A stretch of DNA of 64,000 bases from Devosia submarina. GTDB lineage: Bacteria; Pseudomonadota; Alphaproteobacteria; Rhizobiales; Devosiaceae. Positions 43,049 through 51,116 of the stretch are shown here, one piece after another (the stretch's first letter is position 1; the number at the start of each line of letters is the position of its first letter). The stretch covers positions 17,630 to 81,629 of the forward strand of contig NZ_PYWB01000014.1 of NCBI RefSeq assembly GCF_003056345.1, in the 5' to 3' direction. The notes below the pieces were generated by a model that was not told the origin of the DNA, made no database searches, and saw only the letters and a list, made by a program, of their open reading frames with translations. A program made the position numbers and the translations under genes.

Positions 43049-43543
43049 TTACTCGATGACGACGAGCGGCTCGCCGTATTCCACCGGCTGGGCATCCTGG
43101 ACAAGAATGCGGGTGATCGTGCCCGAACGATGGGCCGGGATCTGGTTCATCGTCTTCATGGCCTCGATGATCAGCACGGTCTGGCCCTCGCTGACCTTGG
43201 TGCCGACTTCAACAAAGGCGGGCTTGCCCGGTTCGGGCGAGCGATAAGCCGTGCCCACCATCGGCGAGGTGAGCGTTCCGGGATTGCTTGCCAGATCCTC
43301 TGGGCTCGCTGCGGCTGCAGCAGGCACGGAGCCAGCCGGAGCAATGGAAGCGGGAGCCGCATGCTGCGGGGCCTGGATGTATTGTGGTGCAGCCGCGTAG
43401 GAAACGTTCTCGCTGGGATAGGAGCGCGTTACGCGAACCCGGAAATCCTCTTGCTCGATTTCGATCTCGGCGAGATTTTCCTTGTTGAGCAGTTCGGCGA
43501 TGGCCCTGATCAGGTCCTGGTCCACTTGCGATGACTTCGTCAT
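43049..43543 (-). CDS. accB: Acetyl-CoA carboxylase, biotin carboxyl carrier protein
   Basis: The 164-aa carrier has an N-terminal dimer segment ([15 protein letters not shown]), a Pro/Ala-rich linker (about 52-80) and a C-terminal lipoyl/biotin domain with the biotinylated Lys in [10 protein letters not shown]. The thumb-containing [12 protein letters not shown] block precedes it. Start is ATG 43543. It lies between aroQ (34 bp upstream) and accC. Confidence 0.97.
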   Translation of the reverse strand: MTKSSQVDQDLIRAIAELLNKENLAEIEIEQEDFRVRVTRSYPSENVSYAAAPQYIQAPQHAAPASIAPAGSVPAAAAASPEDLASNPGTLTSPMVGTAYRSPEPGKPAFVEVGTKVSEGQTVLIIEAMKTMNQIPAHRSGTITRILVQDAQPVEYGEPLVVIE

Positions 43544-43577
43544 TCTTATTGGTCTCCCGCGCGCTACGCGTTGTTCG

Positions 43578-44015
43578 TTATGAAAGCTTCTCGGCAAGGG
43601 CCATCAGGGACAATCTATACCCTGCAATGCCAAAGCCGCAAATGACACCAACTGCAACGGCCGAGACATAGGAATGGTGCCGAAACGGTTCACGTTGATG
43701 GATATTTGAAAGGTGCACTTCCGCCACGGGCAGGCCGACGGCCTTGAGCGCGTCGTGAATGGCGACAGAAGTATGGGAATAAGCAGCCGGATTGATCAGT
43801 ATGGCGTCGGCGCTTGATTGCGCCTCCTGAATCCAGGTCACTAGCTCCCCTTCATGGTTGGACTGGCGGAAATCGATCGAAAGCCCAAGCTCCTGGCCCG
43901 TTGTCTCGCAAAGGGCCTGCACATCGCCAAGCGTATGGGCGCCGTATATACCGGGCTCTCTGGTGCCCAGCATGTTCAGGTTCGGACCATTGAGGACTAG
44001 AATGCGCTTCGCCAT
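43578..44015 (-). CDS. aroQ: 3-dehydroquinate dehydratase, type II
   Basis: The 145-aa enzyme catalyses the third step of the shikimate pathway. It starts [17 protein letters not shown], has the flexible-lid arginine and tyrosine (REPGIYG), the NPAAYSHTS block, and the catalytic His in [20 protein letters not shown] 44015 is chosen because similarity starts there. It heads the accB-accC run, an order frequent in alphaproteobacteria. Confidence 0.97.
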   Translation of the reverse strand: MAKRILVLNGPNLNMLGTREPGIYGAHTLGDVQALCETTGQELGLSIDFRQSNHEGELVTWIQEAQSSADAILINPAAYSHTSVAIHDALKAVGLPVAEVHLSNIHQREPFRHHSYVSAVAVGVICGFGIAGYRLSLMALAEKLS

Positions 44016-44096
44016 GATCTCTGCCTTGTGCACCTGTCGCTTGGACAGGCGCAAGCCGGGTTATACGAAATGCACCAAAAAGGCAAAATCTGCGGC

Positions 44097-44963
44097 TCAG
44101 CCCTCGCATTCCGTTTCGCCGCACGCCCGCATATTGGCAATGCGTGCACGCAGCTCATCAACCCCAATGGCGCCGGGTATGATCTCGTTGCCGATGATGT
44201 AAGTGGGCGTTCCGGTGATGTTGAGAGCCCGAGCGATCTCGTATGACGACTGGATCGATTGGGCAACAGCCTCTGTCCCCATCTCCAGCTCAAGGCTGAC
44301 GGGGCTCAGCCCCAGATCGGCCGCCGCCTTCAGCGCGGCAGCCTTATCCACCTGGCCCCGGCTGGTGAACAGCGCCTCATGGAAGCTCCAGTAATCGACA
44401 TCAGCTTCGCCAACCAGAACAGCCACGCGAGCAGCGTCTATTGATTCGTTGGAAAGGATCGGAAATTCCTTGAGCACCACTCGCAGGTTTGGATCTTCCG
44501 CCAGAAGTGACGCCATGTCGGGCAGGGCAGTGCGGCAATAGCCGCAATTGTAATCGAAGAACTCGACAAGCGTGACATCGCCTTCAGGATTGCCAAGGAC
44601 GACTTGCCTGGGATCGTTGAAGATCTTGTCCCGCATCGACGCAATGGCCGTGCTCGCGGCTGAGCGTTCCTCGGCCTGCAAGGTGCTATCGAGAGCAATG
44701 GACATGCGCTGCAGGATCTTAGGGTCGCCCATTAAATAAGATTCGATCAGCGGATTAAGTTGTTCCGGATCGATCTCGGCAACAGTCGTTGCGGGCGGAG
44801 CAGCTGCGGCGAGCTTGGCATCATAATCAGAGATTGCCTGGTCGATCATGGCTTGCACGCTAGCATTGTCGAGCCCTGGTGCGGGCCTGTCGACGGTGGC
44901 GTAACCTAATCCCCCGGCAAGAATGCCGGCTAGTCCAACAAGGGCAAGTGTTACGCGGGACAT
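44097..44963 (-). CDS. DsbA-family thiol:disulfide oxidoreductase
   Basis: The 288-aa exported protein has an N-terminal signal or anchor (LALVGLAGILAGGLGYATV), a helical N-terminal domain (about 30-110) and a thioredoxin-fold domain with the CGYC active site in FDYNCGYCRTA (about residue 143). The cis-Pro loop is GTPTYIIG. The N-terminal extension resembles ScsC/BdbD-type oxidoreductases. A second cysteine pair lies at the extreme C-terminus (ACGETECEG). It stands 81 bp upstream of aroQ and may be its own unit. Substrates are unknown. Confidence 0.9.
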   Translation of the reverse strand: MSRVTLALVGLAGILAGGLGYATVDRPAPGLDNASVQAMIDQAISDYDAKLAAAAPPATTVAEIDPEQLNPLIESYLMGDPKILQRMSIALDSTLQAEERSAASTAIASMRDKIFNDPRQVVLGNPEGDVTLVEFFDYNCGYCRTALPDMASLLAEDPNLRVVLKEFPILSNESIDAARVAVLVGEADVDYWSFHEALFTSRGQVDKAAALKAAADLGLSPVSLELEMGTEAVAQSIQSSYEIARALNITGTPTYIIGNEIIPGAIGVDELRARIANMRACGETECEG

Positions 44964-45115
44964 CGATCAAGGCTCCAGCAAATAGTTTGCGCACTCTTTA
45001 GCAGAGCTTGCGCAAGTTTGGCAGCCAGAGAAAAACGCAAGGCTAAAGCCGCAATCAATTGTGGTTGAGCGCCCAGCCCGAACTCGCTAGGTCAGGAGGT
45101 TCAAGAGGAAGCGCT

Positions 45116-46261
45116 ATGTCCAATTTGCCTGCCGACGGCTTGATGCCGTTCCATGCCATGGAAATTCTTAAACGAGCCAAGGCGATCGAGGCCGGCGGCC
45201 GCACCGTATGCCACCTTGAAGTGGGCGAGCCCGGCTCGCCCCCTGCGCCACGGGTTCTTGAGGCTGTGCGGCAGGCCCTTCCGCAGGCGCAGGGCTATAC
45301 CAACGCCAAGGGCTTGCCCGAACTGCGCGAGGGCCTTGCGACCTACTACGCTCACCAGCACAACGCTGCTGTGGACCCCGACAACATCGTAACGACCATG
45401 GGCTCGTCCGCTGGCTTCATCATTGCCTTCCACACGGCGTTCCAGCCCGGCGCCCGCATCGCGATCACCCGGCCCGGTTACCCCGCCTATGTTAACACCT
45501 TGCTGGGCCTGGGCTTTGCTGTCACGGAGATTCCTCTGTTTCCGGAAAATGGCTGGAAGCTCACCGGCGCCGATATCGCCGCGGCGCATGAGCAAACCCC
45601 ATTTGATGGCCTGCTCTTTGCCAGCCCCGCCAATCCCACCGGCGCTGCAGTAGACCGTGCGCAATTGGCCGACATCGTCGCCACATGCAACCAACTCGGG
45701 GTGCAGCTCATCTCCGACGAGATCTATCACGGACTTGACTATCGTGGCCCATCGGTCAGCGCACTGGAGCTGACGTCCAATGCCATCGTCATCAACAGCT
45801 TCTCGAAATATTACTGCATGACAGGCTGGCGTGTGGGCTGGATGGTATTGCCCGATCATCTGGTGCGGCGTGCCGAAATCCTGCAGCAAAACCTGTTCAT
45901 TTCAGCGCCGACCCTGAGCCAGATTGCCGCCACGGTGGCGCTTAGCGAACGCGACTATTCCGAGCAGCAAAAGGCCGGCTACGCGGCCAATCGCGCCTTG
46001 CTGGATGATGGTCTAAGGCAGATCGGTTTCCAGACCGGCAGCCCTTCGGATGGCGCCTTTTATGCCTATGCCGATATCAGCAGCTTTTCCAACGACTCCA
46101 TGAGCTTTTGCGAACGCTTGCTTGAAGAAGCAGGCGTTGCGGCAACTCCGGGCATCGACTTCGACCGGGCAGGGGGCAATCGTTACGTCCGTTTCTCCTA
46201 TGCCGGCAAGGCCGAAACGATGGAGATCGCCCTGGAGCGGATGCGCGCCTTTCTCAAGTGA
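45116..46261 (+). CDS. PLP-dependent class I/II aminotransferase
   Basis: The 381-aa fold-type I aminotransferase has the PLP-binding Lys in NSFSKYYCMTGWRVGWM, the ASPANPTGAAVD block and the ISDEIYHGLDY block. The N-terminus (VCHLEVGEPGSPPAP) follows aspartate/alanine aminotransferase-like enzymes. AGAGGAAG lies upstream of ATG 45116. The exact amino donor and acceptor cannot be read from sequence. It ends at a bidirectional terminator shared with rne. Confidence 0.93.
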   Translation: MSNLPADGLMPFHAMEILKRAKAIEAGGRTVCHLEVGEPGSPPAPRVLEAVRQALPQAQGYTNAKGLPELREGLATYYAHQHNAAVDPDNIVTTMGSSAGFIIAFHTAFQPGARIAITRPGYPAYVNTLLGLGFAVTEIPLFPENGWKLTGADIAAAHEQTPFDGLLFASPANPTGAAVDRAQLADIVATCNQLGVQLISDEIYHGLDYRGPSVSALELTSNAIVINSFSKYYCMTGWRVGWMVLPDHLVRRAEILQQNLFISAPTLSQIAATVALSERDYSEQQKAGYAANRALLDDGLRQIGFQTGSPSDGAFYAYADISSFSNDSMSFCERLLEEAGVAATPGIDFDRAGGNRYVRFSYAGKAETMEIALERMRAFLK

Positions 46262-46283
46262 CAAGCGGCGCAAAGCGCAAAAG

Positions 46284-46310
46284 AAAAGGCGGTCCGAAGA
46301 CCGCCTTTTT
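46284..46310. terminator. Bidirectional terminator between the aminotransferase and rne
   Basis: AAGGCGGTC-CGAA-GACCGCCTT is flanked by an A-run on the left and a T-run on the right, so it can stop transcription from both convergent genes. Confidence 0.9.
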
Positions 46311-46316
46311 GTTGTT

Positions 46317-49082
46317 CTAGCCTAGGCCAAGCTTGCGCTGCCACCAGCCCGCCTTCTTTTTTGGCGGCTCGGCCTGCTCACCTTCTGCTTCAGCCGGTGC
46401 GGCGCTGGAAGACACCACGATACCTTCCGCGGGAAGCTCTTTCTTGACCCGGCGCGGCCGTGTTGGCTCAGTCGCAGGCGCGGCTTCCTCGGCTACCTGA
46501 GCAGCCGCCGGCGCAGGCTCTGGGGAGGGTTCGGGTGCAGGTGCAGGTGCCGCTTCGCTGACCTCTGCGGGCGGCGATGCCTCTGCGGCTTCCACCGCAG
46601 CCTTGCGCGTCCTCGGCTTGCGCTTCGGCTTTTCCGCTACGACCGGCTCCGCATCAGCGCCACCGGCGGGAGCTTCAACTGGCTCCGCATCGACAGGCGC
46701 CCGCTCAGCCGTTTCCGCAACCTTCTTGCGGCGCGTCCGCTTGGGCTTTTCAACGGGCGCTTCCGCCTCAACGGGCTGCTCTTCAGCCGGCGCCGTTTGA
46801 ACAGGCTCGGCCTCAGCTGCAACCTCCGCCTCGGGCGGCATTATGATAGCGTCCTGTGCCAGCAATTCCTCGGCAACAGCTTCGGTCGCTTCGGGAGTCA
46901 GCGTTTCCTCGGCGCCAACTGCCGGAGAGCGCTCCGCAAAACCTTCTTCGCCGTCGCGGCGATTGCGGCGGCCGCCCCTGCGCCCCCTCCGACGCCGCTT
47001 GCGCCCTTCGGAGTCAGAAGTGCCTTCGGCTCCAGCGCGAGCAATGTTCTCGTCTTCGCCTTCCGCGCCGTCGTCCGCATCGGTACCTGCCGCGGCGTCT
47101 ACAGCGCCTTCCGCCAGCGACTCAGCAACAATGCGCTGCGGGCGGTCCTCGCCCCGATCGGCACCGCCCCGCCGACGACGGCGACGGCGACGGCGGTTGC
47201 CTTCGCCTTCTCCCGTTTCAGCTAGGGAAGACGAGGCTGCTTCTTCTGCAACTTCGTCATCTGCCTCGTCGACGACATCTTCATCGAGATCATCGTCGAT
47301 CACGGCGCTGTCGACGCGGACATGCTCTGTAGCGCGCTGTTCGGCATAGGCCATGACGCGGGCCTCGCCCTTCTCGATAGCGAACTGATGCCCTGTCATC
47401 TTTCCATCGGCCATAATGGTGATGGAAAGATTGTTTCGCAGTTCAAGCGAGGTCAGTGTCTCGCGCTTGAAGTTGAGGATGTAGAGCGCGACATCAACTG
47501 GCACCCGGACATTGATCGACTGTCCCTGCCGGCGCAGCACATGGTCCTCGATATGACGCATGATCATGAGCGCCAGCGATTCTGTTGAACGAACCAGCCC
47601 CGTGCCTTCGCAGATCGGGCACTTGTGCGTGGAGCTTTCCACCACGCCGAAGCGGATACGCTGCCGGCTCATTTCCATGAGCCCGAAATGCGAAATACGC
47701 CCAACCTGGATGCGTGCGCGATCGTCCTTGAGGCAATCCTTGAGCTTGCGCTCCACAGCACGATTGCTGCGATTCTCCATCATGTCGATGAAGTCGATAA
47801 CGATGAGACCCGCTAGGTCACGCAGCCGCAATTGGCGCGCAACTTCCTCTGCTGCCTCCAGATTTGTCTGGAGAGCCGTGTCCTCGATGTTGTGCTCCTT
47901 GGTGGAGCGGCCAGAGTTCACGTCGATCGAAACCAGCGCTTCGGTTGGATTGATCACAATGTAGCCGCCTGACGGCAGGGTCACCGTTGGCGAGAACATC
48001 GAATCGAGCTGCTGCTCAATGCCGTACTTGGAGAACAGGGGCTGCTCTTCCTTGTAGAGGACCACGTTCTTGGCGTGGCTCGGCATGATCATGCGCATAA
48101 AGTCTTTGGCTTCGCGGAACGCATCCTCGCCCGCCACAAACACCTCATCGATGTCCTTGTTGTAGAGGTCGCGAATGGTCCGCTTGATGAGCGAGCCCTC
48201 TTCATACACGAGGCATGGCGCCTGGCTCTTGAGGGTAAGCGAACGCACGCTTTCCCAAAGACGCATCAGATATTCAAAATCACGCTTCACCTCGGCCTTG
48301 GTGCGCGAAGCACCGGCCGTGCGTAGAATAACGCCCATACCCTGCGGCACCTCGAGATCGGACGTGATCTCCTTTAGGCGCTTGCGATCGGCAGCATTGG
48401 TGATCTTGCGCGAAATGCCGCCACCGCGAGCAGTGTTGGGCATCAGAACGGAATAGCGGCCAGCCAACGAAAGATAGGTGGTGAGAGCCGCGCCCTTGTT
48501 GCCGCGCTCTTCCTTGACCACCTGCACCAGCATGACCTGCCGGCGCTTGATCACTTCCTGGATCTTGTAGTGGCGGCGGCTGGGGCTCTGCCGCCGACGT
48601 TCGGGCACTTCCTCAAGCGCATCAGCACCGCCAATCGATTCGACAGGCTCGGCATTTGCCGGCGCCTGTTCGATGTGGCTGTCATCTTCGCCTTCACCAT
48701 TTTCGGCGTCTGCCACCGAGTCTGTGTCGGATGCGGCGTCGCCTTCAGCGGAAGCAACAACTTCTTCCTCGGCTTCCTCGGCGTGTTCTTCCTCGTGCTC
48801 TTCATCGCGCAGCAGGGCTTCGCGGTCGGCAACGGGAATTTGGTAGTAGTCGGGATGGATTTCGCTGAAAGCAAGGAAGCCATGACGATTGCCGCCATAC
48901 TCCACAAACGCTGCCTGCAGCGACGGTTCAACTCGCGTCACCTTTGCGAGGTAGATATTTCCCCGCAACTGGCGGCGGGTCGCCGATTCAAAATCGAATT
49001 CTTCGAGCCTGTTACCTGCGGTAACGACAATCCGTGTTTCTTCCGGGTGGATGGCATCCACCAGCATTCTCTTGGTCGCCAT
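46317..49082 (-). CDS. rne: Ribonuclease E
   Basis: The 921-aa endoribonuclease is the core of mRNA decay and rRNA/tRNA processing. After an RNase H-like start, the S1 domain (NIYLAKVTRVEPSLQAAFVEYG) is interrupted by an acidic insertion (about residues 92-160). The DNase I-like catalytic region holds SIDVNSGR near 386; the Zn-link is CPIC (Cys488, Cys491). The C-terminal half is disordered, with arginine-rich RNA-binding patches and acidic stretches, and ends with GWWQR (912-916), which in Caulobacter binds PNPase. ATG 49082 is chosen as the start of similarity (MATKRMLVDA). Confidence 0.96.
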   Translation of the reverse strand: MATKRMLVDAIHPEETRIVVTAGNRLEEFDFESATRRQLRGNIYLAKVTRVEPSLQAAFVEYGGNRHGFLAFSEIHPDYYQIPVADREALLRDEEHEEEHAEEAEEEVVASAEGDAASDTDSVADAENGEGEDDSHIEQAPANAEPVESIGGADALEEVPERRRQSPSRRHYKIQEVIKRRQVMLVQVVKEERGNKGAALTTYLSLAGRYSVLMPNTARGGGISRKITNAADRKRLKEITSDLEVPQGMGVILRTAGASRTKAEVKRDFEYLMRLWESVRSLTLKSQAPCLVYEEGSLIKRTIRDLYNKDIDEVFVAGEDAFREAKDFMRMIMPSHAKNVVLYKEEQPLFSKYGIEQQLDSMFSPTVTLPSGGYIVINPTEALVSIDVNSGRSTKEHNIEDTALQTNLEAAEEVARQLRLRDLAGLIVIDFIDMMENRSNRAVERKLKDCLKDDRARIQVGRISHFGLMEMSRQRIRFGVVESSTHKCPICEGTGLVRSTESLALMIMRHIEDHVLRRQGQSINVRVPVDVALYILNFKRETLTSLELRNNLSITIMADGKMTGHQFAIEKGEARVMAYAEQRATEHVRVDSAVIDDDLDEDVVDEADDEVAEEAASSSLAETGEGEGNRRRRRRRRRGGADRGEDRPQRIVAESLAEGAVDAAAGTDADDGAEGEDENIARAGAEGTSDSEGRKRRRRGRRGGRRNRRDGEEGFAERSPAVGAEETLTPEATEAVAEELLAQDAIIMPPEAEVAAEAEPVQTAPAEEQPVEAEAPVEKPKRTRRKKVAETAERAPVDAEPVEAPAGGADAEPVVAEKPKRKPRTRKAAVEAAEASPPAEVSEAAPAPAPEPSPEPAPAAAQVAEEAAPATEPTRPRRVKKELPAEGIVVSSSAAPAEAEGEQAEPPKKKAGWWQRKLGLG

Positions 49083-49687
49083 GGGGAACTCCGCGCGCTC
49101 GCGCGCCGACAAGCGAGGTCCGGCAGTCCGGCCTCCTTCTGGTGGCGCTGTTCGAGGCGAATGGTTTGAAGGTAAGTGCGCGCACAAGCTCTGCCTTTTG
49201 CGCGCTGAGATGTGTGGTCGTGGCCGAAAGATGCAGCATGGCAAAACGGCAATCGTCTTGTTCGATCGCGTCGCGTTCTGTCCGCCTGCGGGCCATATGA
49301 CCTCTTCCTATTAGATCGTCCGCGTTCAAAACCGCAGACAACCGTCCGGTCCAAAACAGGGACCGAAATTCTTCAGAGACGCTGGATTGCCGCTTCTGGA
49401 CCTTGGAGCACCGGTCTTCAAACCGTTCGCCAGGCCCTCTCCGAAACCACGATCGCCGGCCCTCGGGCTCATCGGACGGGTCATTCAGAGAGCATGCGCC
49501 TCTCCCCCTAGCGTGTAGGGTTATTGCGTCTCATTGGCAACAAGAAAGTCAAATTGTGCCTGAGTGTCCCCATCCTGCCCATCAATGTTGGCCGGTCGGA
49601 AAAATCATCGCATAAAAGCGGCCACGTCGCAGAATCGCCTGATCTATAAGGCAGCGGTGGCTGATTGTTTTCTGGGGCACGTTCGAT
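49083..49687. other. Gene-free divergent region between rne and the amidase gene
   Basis: These 605 bp have no supported gene. The right-hand 150 bp are AT-richer (49505-49680) and probably hold the amidase promoter. The left part probably forms the long 5' leader of rne, which in other bacteria carries autoregulatory structure. I could not define individual hairpins with confidence. Confidence 0.45.
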
Positions 49688-50944
49688 TTGTTGCGCATAC
49701 TTCGTCCACTCGCGGCTTCGGTCCTTGCTGCGGTTTTACTTTGCACAGGCTTGGGTGCCGCCCATTCGCAAGACGCAGCCCAAGCAGCGGCGCAACTGGC
49801 GCTACCCAATGTCATGGATGTGCGCGTGACTGGTACGCCGGAACGGGCCCGCCTCGTCGTCGATCTTGCCGCGCGTACGGAGTTTTCGTTTGTATCCTTG
49901 AGCAACCCTGATCGGCTTGCCATCGACGTCCGGGCCGGAACGTTATCCGTGCCCGAGCCATCCGGAAAGCCGGCTGGAGAGGAAGAAGGCATGGTCTCGG
50001 AATATCTGACCGAGCAAGCCGGACCAGACCGGATACGCACGACACTGACGCTTTTGTCTCCCGCCCAGGTGCAACAGGCCTATGTGCTCGATGCTTTCGA
50101 TGACCAGCCGGCGCGGCTCGTGGTAGACATCATCCCCGCGACCGCTGAAGAGTTCGCTGCCAATGTCGCCAAGGATCTGGCTGCATCAACCGCCGTCACT
50201 CCAGCCATTGCTACGGACTCCACGCCTGCAGGTGGCTCCGAGATTCCCCTCGCCACCAAGCCTCTCGTTGTTCTTGATCCAGGACATGGCGGCATCGACA
50301 GCGGCGCCGAAACACCTAATGGCGTAAAGGAAAAGGACGTTGTCCTCGCCTTTGCACTACGCTTGCAGGAGCTTTTGGTATCGTCTGGCCGCTTTGATGT
50401 CGCACTGACGCGCGAAGACGACAGCTTCCTCCGTCTCGAGGAGCGGGTTGCCCTGGCTCGCACCAACAAGGCCGACATTTTCATTTCCATACATGCGGAC
50501 AGCTTTCAGCAAAGCGAAATCCGCGGCGCCAGCGTCTATACGCGAGACGAGAATGCAACCGATGTGCTGGACAAGGTCCTGGCCGACAACGAAAACAAGA
50601 CGGACGTGATCGCCGGCTTCTCCATGCCGCAGATGGCGCCTCAAGTTGTCGATATCCTGCTCGACCTGATGCGGCGCGAAATGCGGCATCAGTCGTTTTC
50701 TCTGGCCCAATCCATCGTCCACCAGCTCGAACCCAGCGTTGCCTTGCGCCGCTTCCCAGTGCGACAGGCGGACTTCTTTGTCCTGCAGGCGCCGGATGTG
50801 CCTTCTGTACTGGTGGAACTCGGATTTCTGTCAAACGCCGATGACATGGCCAATCTTATGCAAGGCGAGTGGCAGGATCGTACAGCGGAAGCGGTTGCCC
50901 GCGGCATTTCCACCTATTTCGACTCTGTTGAAGAGCCGGAATGA
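49688..50944 (+). CDS. N-acetylmuramoyl-L-alanine amidase with AMIN domain
   Basis: The 418-aa protein has a signal peptide (ILRPLAASVLAAVLLCTGLG), an AMIN septal-targeting domain (about 32-140) and an Amidase_3 catalytic domain (about 194-412). Zn ligands are visible in LDPGHGGIDSGAE (His), the Glu in GVKEKDVV, and the His in FISIHADSF; the catalytic Glu is in VLVELGFLSN. It cleaves peptidoglycan side chains at division, like AmiC, and would need activation by LytM factors such as the 27833 protein. Start is TTG 49688; TTG 49691 is possible. Confidence 0.93.
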   Translation: MLRILRPLAASVLAAVLLCTGLGAAHSQDAAQAAAQLALPNVMDVRVTGTPERARLVVDLAARTEFSFVSLSNPDRLAIDVRAGTLSVPEPSGKPAGEEEGMVSEYLTEQAGPDRIRTTLTLLSPAQVQQAYVLDAFDDQPARLVVDIIPATAEEFAANVAKDLAASTAVTPAIATDSTPAGGSEIPLATKPLVVLDPGHGGIDSGAETPNGVKEKDVVLAFALRLQELLVSSGRFDVALTREDDSFLRLEERVALARTNKADIFISIHADSFQQSEIRGASVYTRDENATDVLDKVLADNENKTDVIAGFSMPQMAPQVVDILLDLMRREMRHQSFSLAQSIVHQLEPSVALRRFPVRQADFFVLQAPDVPSVLVELGFLSNADDMANLMQGEWQDRTAEAVARGISTYFDSVEEPE

Positions 50945-51116
50945 TGTAGCAAATGGGTCACATGCTTTCGTTTGCATCTCCGCCGGGGGTTTGTGGCGGG
51001 CATGTGATCTCTTTTTCTGGTACAGTTCTGGTATGAATCATAGGTGATCGGCCGCGTCGCTCCGCGCTGTCGAGCGCTTCGATCTTCCCAACAGACTATA
51101 CGGAGAAAGCGATTAT

